NCBI GenBank assembly: GCA_964432875.1
Contig: CAYSPJ010000239.1
Span: forward strand, 1-5,126
DNA: 5,126 nt
DNA from: JACJYE01 sp964432875
GTDB lineage: Bacteria > Bacteroidota > Bacteroidia > Chitinophagales > Saprospiraceae
Direction: 5' to 3'
Position 1 is the first letter of the stretch. Each line of letters begins with the position of its first letter. The position numbers and the translations under genes were made by a program. Under the pieces are notes generated by a model. That model saw only the letters and a list, made by a program, of their open reading frames with translations. It made no database searches and was not told the origin of the DNA. Below are positions 1 through 5,126 of the stretch, piece after piece.

Positions 1-226
1 CTACCTTCGTTGGCTGGAAAAGCACGAAACTGAGCCAGATGAAGGCCAGCCTATCGGGCTCATCCTCTGCGCCGAGGGCAATAATGAACAAATCGAATTG
101 CTCCAACTGGACGAGGCCAACATCAAAGTAGGGCAGTATATTACCCAGTATCTTCCCAAAGACCTGCTGAAGAAAAAACTGCACCAGTTCGTAGCAGCCT
201 CGCGCCGACAACTGGACAACCAATAG
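1..226 (+). CDS. C-terminal end of a YhcG/DUF1016-type PDDEXK nuclease family protein (5' partial)
   Basis: An open frame enters from the left edge (first full codon at 2) and runs 74 codons to TAG at 224-226. It begins YLRWLEKHE, continues with PIGLILCAEG, then EQIELLQLD, and ends in a basic helix with KDLLKKKLHQF. This order matches the C-terminal part of the YhcG/DUF1016 family: the YL.WL.K segment directly follows the nuclease core, then come the strand with GLILC and the helix-rich end. In this family the N-terminal half carries a DUF1016_N domain and the PDDEXK catalytic acids lie just upstream of YLRWL, so the active site is outside this window and cannot be checked. Such genes occur alone or beside restriction-modification and other defence genes; their exact role is not settled. 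The missing start explains why an ATG-based search does not find it. The family call is from memory of the motif pattern. Confidence 0.85.
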   Translation, partial: YLRWLEKHETEPDEGQPIGLILCAEGNNEQIELLQLDEANIKVGQYITQYLPKDLLKKKLHQFVAASRRQLDNQ

Positions 227-287
227 CTTGGTTTGCCGCCGTCTCTTGAGCCATTATCCCTTCCTCCTTCTCCTTTGGCCACATCTA

Positions 288-321
288 CCGAGCGGGCGGC
301 CCCAACAGGCGGCCCGCTCGG
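288..321 (+). terminator. GC-rich hairpin, probable terminator of the nuclease gene
   Basis: CCGAGCGGGC at 288-297 pairs perfectly with GCCCGCTCGG at 312-321. After one G/G mismatch, three more pairs (299-301 with 308-310) close a 6-nt loop at 302-307. It starts 61 bp after the nuclease stop. The U-tract is weak: only GCGTTT follows on the plus strand. The stem is very stable, so transcription termination or 3'-end protection is the simplest reading, but a REP-like structural repeat is also possible. Confidence 0.55.
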
Positions 322-344
322 CGTTTGAGGCTATGGCTCAACAA

Positions 345-372
345 GGCCACTGCTGGCTAAGCGGCAGTGGCT
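345..372. repeat. Imperfect inverted repeat / hairpin of unknown role
   Basis: GCCACTGC at 346-353 is the exact reverse complement of GCAGTGGC at 364-371. With flanking G-T wobbles and one further G-C pair the stem reaches about 11 bp around a 6-nt loop (GCTAAG, 356-361). It lies only 23 bp after the GC hairpin at 288-321 and has no T-run on either side, so it does not look like a textbook intrinsic terminator. It could be part of an RNA leader or a degenerate repeat. Confidence 0.4.
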
Positions 373-782
373 GGCGGCTCATCTGCCCTTGCGCTTGATA
401 CATCAGGGGCTTTTCTTTGCAGCAGGATTTTTCAATGAGCCGATTGATTTGTGTGACATTTTGGGCCCGGGCGGTACGACGCCCTGATTTGCCTCGACCG
501 CAGGCGGCAGCCTTTGTAGTTGTCTCCTGTGCCGCTTTGTCGCACGCTGATTATGTAGTCGGCGGCAGTTTTTTTTCAACATCCAAAACCCATAATAATG
601 CGACGTTTTACCGTTTTGATTTTCTCCGTAAAGAGGCCCGGCAGCGTTTTAAGCGCTGAGCGAAAAGCTCAAATCTCACAAAGCAAAGCTGCAAGTTTCC
701 AGTAGCTCGAAACCCAGAACCCTGTAGCCAAAACTAACACTACCAGCCAAGCAATCACCCATTCACCATAAAACTCATCCTT

Positions 783-2510
783 ATGTTTAAGACTACAATC
801 GCCTTGTTCAGCTATCCAGGTCTAATCTGCCTGCTGCTCTTGAGCGCCGCCTGCAATGAAAGCGAAAACCGCTTCGACCCGCGCACGCCAAGCATGTGTG
901 CGCCTAAGATGACTGATGCCGCTTGGTACGAGTCTGACAATCAAGCCCCGCTTTTCGATGGCTTGGGAGACTGGCGCTTCCCTATCACGACCAAAAGCGA
1001 TTCGGCGCAGCGCTACTTCAACCAGGGCCTGGTACTGGCTTATGCCTTTAACCACGCTGAAGCAGCCCGCTCATTTTATTATGCGGCCAAGCTCGACCCG
1101 GACTGCGCCATGGCCCACTGGGGTTTTGCCTACGTACTAGGGCCAAACTACAACGCTGGCATGGAGCCTGATCATTATGAAAGGGCTTATGCCGCTGCCC
1201 AGCGCGCACTGAAGCTCTCCCGCCAGGCCAGCCCGAAAGAGCAGGCCCTTATCCGTGCGATGGCCAAGCGGTACGCCGAAAAGGCCGTAGAAGACCGCAG
1301 CGCTTTGGACCAAGCTTATGCCGAGGCGATGAAGGAGGCTTATGCGCAATTCCCGGAAGATGGCGACGTCGGCACCCTCTACGCCGAAGCGCTAATGGAC
1401 CTGCACCCCTGGGATTTGTGGGAAACGGATGGTACGCCCAAGCCCTGGACGCCGGAAATCCTGGAGGTTTTGGAGCGGGTCATCAGCGCACATCCCCGCC
1501 ACCCTGGTGCCCACCACCTCTACATCCACGCGGTTGAGGCTTCGCGCACGCCCGAGCGGGGCTTGCCCAGCGCCAAGCTCTTTGACGACGGGCTGGTGCC
1601 CGGCGCTGGCCACCTGGTACACATGCCCTCGCACATCTACATCCGCACTGGCGATTATCACCTGGGCACCCTGGCCAATATCAACGCGGCGAAGATCGAC
1701 AGCCTCTACGTCACGGCCTGCCATGCGCAGGGGGCTTATCCTTTGGCTTACTACCCACACGTCTATCATTTCATGGCCGGCACTGCTACATTGGAGGGCA
1801 ATAGCTACTGGGCCCTCCACGCCGCCCGGAAAGTAGCGGAACATGCCGATCCCCAAGTGATGCGCGAACCCGGCTGGGGCACTATCCAGCATTACTATAC
1901 CATCCCCTACTACGTATATGTGAAGTTTGGGAAGTGGGACGAAATCCTGGCCATGCCCGAAGAAGCGGCCGATTTGAAGTACCCCCGGGCAGTGCGACAC
2001 TATGCCCGCGGCATGGCACAGTTGGGCAAAAAGGACTTGGCGGGCGCTAAAAAAGAGCTGGCAGCGCTGCAAGGGCTAGCCAGCGACGAAAACCTGCAAG
2101 CAATCACTATCTGGGACCTCAACTCCGTCCATACCCTGTTGCAGATCGCCCAGCGGGTGCTGGAGGCTGAAATACGGGCCAGCGAGCAAGACTTCGACTC
2201 CAGCATCCGACTGTTGCAAGAAGCCGTCGCCATCGAAGACGGCCTCAACTACAATGAACCACCCGACTGGTTTTTTTCGGTGCGCCACCATCTGGGCGCG
2301 GTGCAGATCGAAGCAGGCCTGTACCAGGACGCCATCCAAACCTTTAAAGTTGATTTGGAAATGTTGCCTAAAAACGGCTGGGCGCTGCACGGCTTGAAGC
2401 TGGCTTATGACAAGCTGGGCGCGCCCGCCGAGGCAACGGCCATCCAAAGCCGCCTGGAATCTGCCTGGGCCACGGCTGATGTGCCCTTGGCAAATGCGCG
2501 GATCAAGTAA
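783..2510 (+). CDS. TPR-repeat lipoprotein of the His-motif family, function unknown
   Basis: This 575-aa protein starts at ATG 783. The N-terminus is a hydrophobic signal (about 4-23) ending LLLSAAC, giving a lipobox-like site with Cys24; Ser at -3 is less common than Leu, but lipidation remains likely. Residues 75-110 hold a helical hairpin (YFNQGLVLAYAFNHAEAARS, then LDPDCAMAHWG) typical of the start of this family. A second block at 237-290 is rich in fixed histidines (HPRHPGAHHLYIHAVEAS; GHLVHMPSHIYIRTGDY), followed by YYPHVYHF at 323-330. C-terminal TPR-like helices occupy about 450-560 (EPPDWFFSVRHHLGAVQIEA; LPKNGWALHGL). Family members with the same blocks occur in many bacteria and are annotated only as TPR proteins. 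The TPR scaffold suggests protein binding. Clustered His residues (237, 240, 244, 245, 249, 277, 280, 284, 326, 329) suggest a metal or active site, which is inference. No Shine-Dalgarno is visible, as usual in Bacteroidota. It is followed by a palindrome and then an outer-membrane protein gene on the same strand. Confidence 0.88.
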   Translation: MFKTTIALFSYPGLICLLLLSAACNESENRFDPRTPSMCAPKMTDAAWYESDNQAPLFDGLGDWRFPITTKSDSAQRYFNQGLVLAYAFNHAEAARSFYYAAKLDPDCAMAHWGFAYVLGPNYNAGMEPDHYERAYAAAQRALKLSRQASPKEQALIRAMAKRYAEKAVEDRSALDQAYAEAMKEAYAQFPEDGDVGTLYAEALMDLHPWDLWETDGTPKPWTPEILEVLERVISAHPRHPGAHHLYIHAVEASRTPERGLPSAKLFDDGLVPGAGHLVHMPSHIYIRTGDYHLGTLANINAAKIDSLYVTACHAQGAYPLAYYPHVYHFMAGTATLEGNSYWALHAARKVAEHADPQVMREPGWGTIQHYYTIPYYVYVKFGKWDEILAMPEEAADLKYPRAVRHYARGMAQLGKKDLAGAKKELAALQGLASDENLQAITIWDLNSVHTLLQIAQRVLEAEIRASEQDFDSSIRLLQEAVAIEDGLNYNEPPDWFFSVRHHLGAVQIEAGLYQDAIQTFKVDLEMLPKNGWALHGLKLAYDKLGAPAEATAIQSRLESAWATADVPLANARIK

Positions 2511-2526
2511 ACGGCCGCCGCTACTA

Positions 2527-2562
2527 CTCCGTAACGCGGGGTTTCAACCCTGCGTTACGGAG
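2527..2562. repeat. REP-like palindrome / hairpin between the TPR gene and the barrel gene
   Basis: CTCCGTAACGC at 2527-2537 is the exact reverse complement of GCGTTACGGAG at 2552-2562. The inner bases GGGG and CCCT extend the stem to 15-16 pairs (one G-T wobble), closing a tiny loop around TTCA (2543-2546). It begins 17 bp after the TPR stop and ends 49 bp before the next ATG. No T-run follows on either strand, so it is not a standard intrinsic terminator. Length, perfection and intergenic position resemble dispersed REP elements, which may also stabilise the upstream mRNA or damp read-through. Copy number in the genome cannot be seen here. Confidence 0.65.
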
Positions 2563-2611
2563 CAAAAGCGGTGAGTGCCTCAAGTAAAAAACATCAACAC
2601 CATACCACATC

Positions 2612-3433
2612 ATGAAAAACTGGATTTGTATCTTACTCGGCGGCATCTTTGCTGCCCAGGCTCTGCTGGCCCAACCCGAACGGCCCAATGCCCTCAGCCT
2701 GGAATGGGGTTTTGGCACCCTGGCCCGCCAGGATTTGATCTTCTCGCCCTTTGTCCATCAGGCAAACTCCGCCCTGAATCTGGGGCTGAGCTATGAGCGG
2801 GATCGGCAGCTTTACCAGAAGGCAGGCTTGCGGTTCTCGTCCTATTCCGCTGGCTTGACCCAGCCCTACGGCTTTACGGTAGATGGCGAAAACAAGAGAA
2901 GCGCGCCGCACCAATTCACGCTGGCCAAGCTGGATTATACGCTGGCCAGCCCCATCCTCGAGCGCGGGCGCTCCCGGCTGCTGGCGGGCGGCTCGTTGCT
3001 GGCCGACCTGCAGGTGATGGACTACGTGTATGGGCGCTTGGGCTACACCGGCTATTTCGCCGTGCTGGGCGTAGCAGCCTACGGGCGCTACGAGTATGCG
3101 GCGGGGGAGCGCAGCCGCTTGTCCATCGGCCTGCATCTGCCCCTGCGAGCTTGGCTCGCCCGTTCACCTTTTGCCGTCAACGACGATGAGTATATCGAGA
3201 ACATCTCTTCACACCAGGGTCTGAAGACCTTCTTCGCCCTGCTACGCGATGGGCGCTGGGCCAACTGGCGGCAGTTGCAGTATGCCAACTTTGAGGTAGG
3301 CTACCAGTATCAGGCGGGCGAGCGCACCGCCCTGGGGCTGTACTACCAGCTTGGCTATGCCCGCAACAAAGCACCACGCGAGTTGCACTCACTGCAGCAG
3401 GTCATCAGTTTGTCGGCCGCCGTTCAATTTTAA
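2612..3433 (+). CDS. Predicted outer-membrane beta-barrel protein
   Basis: The product has 273 aa and starts at ATG 2612. Residues 1-20 form a type I signal peptide (basic start, hydrophobic core, cleavage expected after ALLA, leaving Gln21). The mature part is a series of alternating amphipathic strands with many Tyr, Leu and Gly (for example LNLGLSYERD at 56-64, KAGLRFSSYS at 70-79, FEVGYQYQAG at 227-236, ALGLYYQLGY at 240-249), with charged turns between them. It ends VISLSAAVQF, a final strand with C-terminal Phe, which is the signal recognised by the BAM machinery. About 10-12 strands would fit the length. No known enzyme motif was seen and the specific family is not recognised; porin-like, structural or partner roles remain open. 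The stop is only 25 bp from the start of the S41 peptidase gene, so the two are probably co-transcribed. Confidence 0.82.
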   Translation: MKNWICILLGGIFAAQALLAQPERPNALSLEWGFGTLARQDLIFSPFVHQANSALNLGLSYERDRQLYQKAGLRFSSYSAGLTQPYGFTVDGENKRSAPHQFTLAKLDYTLASPILERGRSRLLAGGSLLADLQVMDYVYGRLGYTGYFAVLGVAAYGRYEYAAGERSRLSIGLHLPLRAWLARSPFAVNDDEYIENISSHQGLKTFFALLRDGRWANWRQLQYANFEVGYQYQAGERTALGLYYQLGYARNKAPRELHSLQQVISLSAAVQF

Positions 3434-3458
3434 CCTACTCCTAAAAATACGCTCTGAT

Positions 3459-4478
3459 ATGAAAGCTTGGATCAATCTAACCACCGCAGCCCTCGCCATC
3501 ATCGCTTTGGCTGCCTGCGAAAAAATCTTCCTCCCGGAACCAGAAAACCATCCGCTGGCGATCTTCGACGACCTGTGGGCCAACTTCGATGAGCTATATG
3601 CCCCTTTTGAGGAACGGGGCGTGGACTGGGACGCCCAATACGAAGCCTATCGCCCCCAAGTGCAGGCCAATACTTCGGACGCAGAACTCTTCGACATCCT
3701 CGCCGACATGCTGGCCACGCTGGATGACGGGCACGTCAGCCTCACTGCTCCAGGGCGGGAAGTATTTTTCTCCAACCACATCCGCCGCGAAAAGCCCGAC
3801 GACGATTTGTTCAGCCTGAATGCCATCACGGCCAACTACCTGGAAGCCAGTTTCCAGGCCGACCGGGAGCGGTCTTATGTCTATGGCAAAATCAGAGGCG
3901 AGAACATCGGCTATATCTACTTTGACTATATCGGCGCCAACTCGGCGCAACTACGAGAATTCCTCAGCGCATACGCAGCAGCCGATGGCTACATCATTGA
4001 TCTGCGGCACAACCGCGGCGGAGATTTCACCCACTTCTTCGCCGCTATGCAGCCGCTGGTGGATCAAAGGAGGCTCGTTTTCCGCAGCAAGACCAAAAAT
4101 GGCAGCCGCCGGGGCGACTTCACCCCCTGGCACGAGTGGCATATCGAGCCTTCTGGACGCCACAATGACAAACCTATCGTCGTGCTGACCGACCGCTACA
4201 CCATCAGCGCGGGCGAACGGGTGGCGATGGCCTTCAAGGCACTGCCTCAAGCTATCCTCCTGGGCGACACTACCAATGGCGCACAGGGCACGATGATCGC
4301 CCGCGAGCTGGCCAATGGCTGGTCTTACTCTCTGGTGCCGCAGAAAATCCAAATGTTCGACGGCATCTCCTACGAGGGCATTGGCATTGCTCCGGATATC
4401 TACTTTAAAAACGAGCGCGAAGCGATCCTCCACGGACGCGACCAGATGCTGGAACGGGCAATCAGCGAACTAAAATAA
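3459..4478 (+). CDS. S41-family serine peptidase, lipoprotein
   Basis: A 339-aa protein. I chose ATG 3459 because it gives a perfect lipoprotein signal (MKAWINLTTA... ending LAAC, Cys20). A frame extension upstream to TTG 3351 would overlap the barrel gene by 83 bp and bury this signal. Residues 33-98 form the N-terminal helical domain ending LDDGHVSL (88-95), a hallmark of S41 peptidases. GYIYFDYIGA (151-160) and IDLRHNRGGD (180-189) build the core, and TISAGE (248-253) contains the predicted nucleophile Ser250. SYEGIGIAPDI (304-314) closes the fold. No PDZ domain fits between 98 and 148. Where Ctp-type proteases have the catalytic Lys (T-x-G-K-G), this protein has TTNGAQG (271-277) with Ala, so it should use a tricorn/IRBP-like triad, with His92 and Glu306 as partners; that assignment is inference. 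It is expected to be membrane-anchored outside the cytoplasm, degrading peptides or processing proteins. It lies just behind the barrel gene. Confidence 0.9.
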   Translation: MKAWINLTTAALAIIALAACEKIFLPEPENHPLAIFDDLWANFDELYAPFEERGVDWDAQYEAYRPQVQANTSDAELFDILADMLATLDDGHVSLTAPGREVFFSNHIRREKPDDDLFSLNAITANYLEASFQADRERSYVYGKIRGENIGYIYFDYIGANSAQLREFLSAYAAADGYIIDLRHNRGGDFTHFFAAMQPLVDQRRLVFRSKTKNGSRRGDFTPWHEWHIEPSGRHNDKPIVVLTDRYTISAGERVAMAFKALPQAILLGDTTNGAQGTMIARELANGWSYSLVPQKIQMFDGISYEGIGIAPDIYFKNEREAILHGRDQMLERAISELK

Positions 4479-4498
4479 GCATTGCTTGGGCTTTTTTT
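4472..4498 (+). terminator. Intrinsic terminator of the barrel-protease unit
   Basis: Right at the S41 stop codon, AAAATAAGC (4472-4480) pairs with GCTTTTTTT (4490-4498), with one T/T mismatch and a 9-nt loop. An alternative shorter stem is AAGC/GCTT at 4477-4487. The seven-T run at 4492-4498 is the longest in this part of the window. The GC part of the stem is short, so the terminator may be modest, but position and T-run fit the end of an operon. Confidence 0.5.
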
Positions 4499-4512
4499 GT
4501 GCTAAACCGCCG

Positions 4513-4665
4513 ATGTGGCATGCCACCTTTCGTCATATCACCACCTGGATGAACTGCCGGAGCGGATGGATTGGTATTAATACCTTGAATCCGGGCAGGT
4601 ATTTCATCGAAGTGCATGCCAAAAGCGAGCTGCCGCAGATGCTGTGCTTCATGAAGACACGCTAA
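4513..4665 (+). pseudogene. Relic of a T9SS type A-like C-terminal sorting domain
   Basis: An ATG-to-TAA frame of 50 codons ends with INTLNPGRYFIEVHAKSE, a short spacer, then CFMKTR. This reproduces the last half of the type A sorting domain of T9SS cargo: a strand-turn of the form LxxGxYfixV, a hydrophilic turn, then a final F-x-K-x-R strand. The first 20 residues of the frame are out of character. In the +2 frame at 4542-4574 the sequence reads HLDELPERMDW before a stop; LPER-D preceding an INT-L-PG-Y tail would be natural in a sorting domain, so a frameshift near 4570 may join them (inference). No cargo domain precedes it: the S41 stop is only 35 bp upstream. The sorting tail therefore seems left over after deletion or decay of a secreted-protein gene. 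It could alternatively be a chance match, but the match includes the correct distance to the stop codon. Confidence 0.55.
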
Positions 4666-4683
4666 TCTGCTTCTGATATTGGT

Positions 4684-4717
4684 GCTACCCCTGCCTCCAA
4701 AATGAGGCAGGGGTAGC
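4684..4717. terminator. Perfect 14-bp hairpin behind the sorting-domain relic
   Basis: GCTACCCCTGCCTC (4684-4697) and GAGGCAGGGGTAGC (4704-4717) are exact reverse complements around a 6-nt loop, CAAAAT. It starts 18 bp after the TAA of the relic, the normal place for a terminator, and suggests that the relic kept its original 3' end. No T-run follows on either strand, so a REP-like or mRNA-protecting hairpin is an alternative. Confidence 0.5.
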
Positions 4718-4729
4718 GCTATTGGTGGG

Positions 4730-4896
4730 CTAGTGCCCCATGGACGAAGTTGTTGATAGTTAAGCCGCCGCCATTTCACCGTCAGGCAAGGCGGGAAGAG
4801 GGAGCATAGCCAAAGCTACGCGACCGATAAGCAACGCAGCATGGCGCTGAAAGGGCAAGGCTTGGGCTGTCAAGAATTTCGTTCATGGGGCACTAG
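4730..4896. mobile_element. 167-bp MITE-like palindromic element with 30-bp terminal inverted repeats
   Basis: The sequence beginning CTAGTGCCCCATGGACGAA at 4730 recurs inverted at the right end (TTCGTTCATGGGGCACTAG, ending 4896). Over the outer 30 bp the arms agree at 26 positions; three of the four differences would still pair as G-U in RNA. Further in, AAGCC (4762-4766 versus 4858-4862) and TTTCA (4774-4778 versus 4848-4852) also match, and the apex is a small hairpin, GCATAGC/GCTACGC (4804-4810 with 4815-4821, one mismatch), whose loop sits on the exact centre at 4813. There is no coding frame for a transposase. Each end carries CTAG, so a TA or CTAG target duplication is possible; the outer flanks do not otherwise form a clear direct repeat. 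A non-autonomous element moved in trans is the best reading. A structural RNA or large REP-type repeat is the alternative. Confidence 0.65.
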
Positions 4897-4924
4897 AATG
4901 GGTGCCGCTTCATCGCCCGCTCTA

Positions 4925-4978
4925 CCCTCACTGGTGCCCGCGCCGCGCCGCGTGGATATATGAAACATATAGTGAGGG
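4925..4978. repeat. Inverted repeat CCCTCACT / AGTGAGGG with an inner small palindrome
   Basis: CCCTCACT (4925-4932) is the reverse complement of AGTGAGGG (4971-4978), 38 bp apart. Inside, TATATG (4957-4962) and CATATA (4966-4971) form a 6-bp hairpin with loop AAA, beside a GC-rich run of CGCGCC units (about 4939-4952). The arrangement lies between the MITE-like element and the 3' end of the leftward gene. It could be a protein-binding site, a decayed mobile-element end or chance; support is modest. Confidence 0.3.
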
Positions 4979-5012
4979 CATCCCTGCTTCAGCTTTCCCT
5001 AGATCGGGATGC
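4978..5012 (-). terminator. Possible hairpin downstream of the leftward T9SS-cargo gene
   Basis: GCATCCC (4978-4984) and GGGATGC (5006-5012) are perfect inverted repeats with a 21-nt loop. Read leftward it starts 16 bp after the stop codon of the gene at the right edge, a suitable terminator position. The loop is long and there is no T-run on the leftward side, so the call is weak. Confidence 0.3.
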
Positions 5013-5028
5013 TCCTCTTTGCCTTAGC

Positions 5029-5126
5029 TCAGCGCAGCAACACCACCTCCCCTGCCGCCTGTTCCCGGGTCCCGTCCGGCCATTCCACCTCCAGGGTATA
5101 GACATAGACCCCGGCCGGGGCGGGGC
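5029..5126 (-). CDS. C-terminal tail of a T9SS type B (gliding-motility C-terminal domain) secreted protein, 5' partial
   Basis: Reading leftward from the right edge, 31 codons precede TGA (complement of 5029-5031): PAPAGVYVYTLEVEW, then PDGTREQAAGEVVLLR. The P-x-G-V-Y-V-Y-x-L-E-V core, a charged turn with DG, and the closing G-x-V-x-L-L/I-R strand are the end of the CHU_C / gliding motility-associated C-terminal domain, the type B sorting signal of the type IX secretion system. In the family this tail is preceded by a D-R-W/Y-G strand and W-D-G turn, outside the window. The protein is therefore probably a large secreted or cell-surface protein whose cargo domains lie to the right. The gene points towards the forward-oriented genes, so the region between is a convergent intergenic space. 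Confidence 0.85.
   Translation of the reverse strand, partial: PAPAGVYVYTLEVEWPDGTREQAAGEVVLLR

Larger units (their letters stand above)
227..782. other. 556-bp intergenic region without a convincing gene
   Basis: Between the nuclease stop and the TPR lipoprotein start I see two strong hairpins (288-321 and 345-372) and a small one (TGAGC/GCTCA, 657-671), but no protein gene I can support. The only sizeable forward frame (TTG at 417 to TGA at 659, 80 codons) has an arginine-rich, unfamiliar composition and no export signal or motif. No tRNA-like cloverleaf was recognised. A clear Bacteroidota promoter (TTTG about 19 bp before TAnnTTTG) was not found. The last 100 bp before 783 are A/C-rich, typical of a 5' leader in this phylum, so the promoter for the TPR gene probably lies somewhere in 500-720. 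Confidence 0.6.

Noticed and set aside
513..539. TTTG (513) ... TTTG (536) pair as a Bacteroidota promoter
   Set aside because: Spacing is close to the expected value but the TA of the TAnnTTTG element is missing (CCGCTTTG), and it lies about 245 bp from the TPR start.
417..659. Forward frame of 80 codons starting with TTG (internal ATG at 435)
   Set aside because: Arginine-rich, unfamiliar sequence without domain, signal or ribosome-binding context; no recognisable similarity. Most likely a chance frame in non-coding DNA.
1392..2072. Long leftward frame (226 codons) opposite the TPR gene
   Set aside because: Antisense shadow of a strongly coding GC-rich gene; no motif or export signal, and the forward frame has clear family blocks.
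3351..3458. N-terminal extension of the S41 peptidase to TTG 3351
   Set aside because: It would overlap the barrel gene by 83 bp, use a rare start, and place the lipoprotein signal inside the protein. ATG 3459 gives a canonical signal and lipobox.
4462..4779. Leftward frame of 105 codons across the S41 end and the relic
   Set aside because: It runs through a terminator, a hairpin and the end of the MITE-like element, and its sequence has no recognisable features; a chance frame.
4726..4902. TGGG on both sides of the MITE-like element as a target-site duplication
   Set aside because: On the right side TGGG is separated from CTAG by AA, so it does not abut the element; TA or CTAG at the ends is the better candidate.

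Overview
The window looks like chromosomal DNA of a Bacteroidota bacterium, most likely of the Saprospiraceae/Lewinella kind. This rests on a type B (gliding-motility type) type IX secretion (T9SS) sorting tail at the right edge, a type A-like T9SS tail relic, lipoprotein and outer-membrane export signals, AT-rich leaders without a Shine-Dalgarno motif before starts, and moderately high G+C. The genus is inferred from protein style only.

Layout, left to right. (1) At 1-226 (+) is the C-terminal end of a YhcG/DUF1016-type PDDEXK nuclease cut by the window edge, followed by a strong GC hairpin at 288-321. (2) At 227-782 is a stretch of 556 bp with no convincing gene and a second hairpin at 345-372. 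(3) At 783-2510 (+) is a 575-aa TPR lipoprotein with conserved His-rich motifs. (4) At 2527-2562 is a near-perfect REP-like palindrome. (5) At 2612-3433 (+) is a 273-aa outer-membrane beta-barrel protein, followed after 25 bp by a 339-aa S41 peptidase lipoprotein (3459-4478, +), which ends in a poly-T terminator. (6) At 4500-4720 is a gene relic: the last residues of a T9SS type A-like C-terminal domain plus its own 14-bp hairpin. (7) At 4730-4896 is a 167-bp element with 30-bp terminal inverted repeats that is palindromic around its exact centre, which looks like a non-autonomous MITE-like element. (8) At 4897-5028 are small nested inverted repeats, and at 5029-5126 (-) is the C-terminal tail of a large T9SS-secreted protein running off the right edge.

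The three complete genes all point the same way and all encode exported proteins: a TPR lipoprotein, an outer-membrane barrel and a protease lipoprotein. The barrel and protease are very probably co-transcribed. The TPR gene is separated from them by 101 bp containing the palindrome, so it may or may not belong to the same unit. No complete defence or mobile-element gene is present. The most unusual DNA is the 4500-4900 stretch, where a gene relic, a hairpin and a MITE-like palindrome sit side by side.
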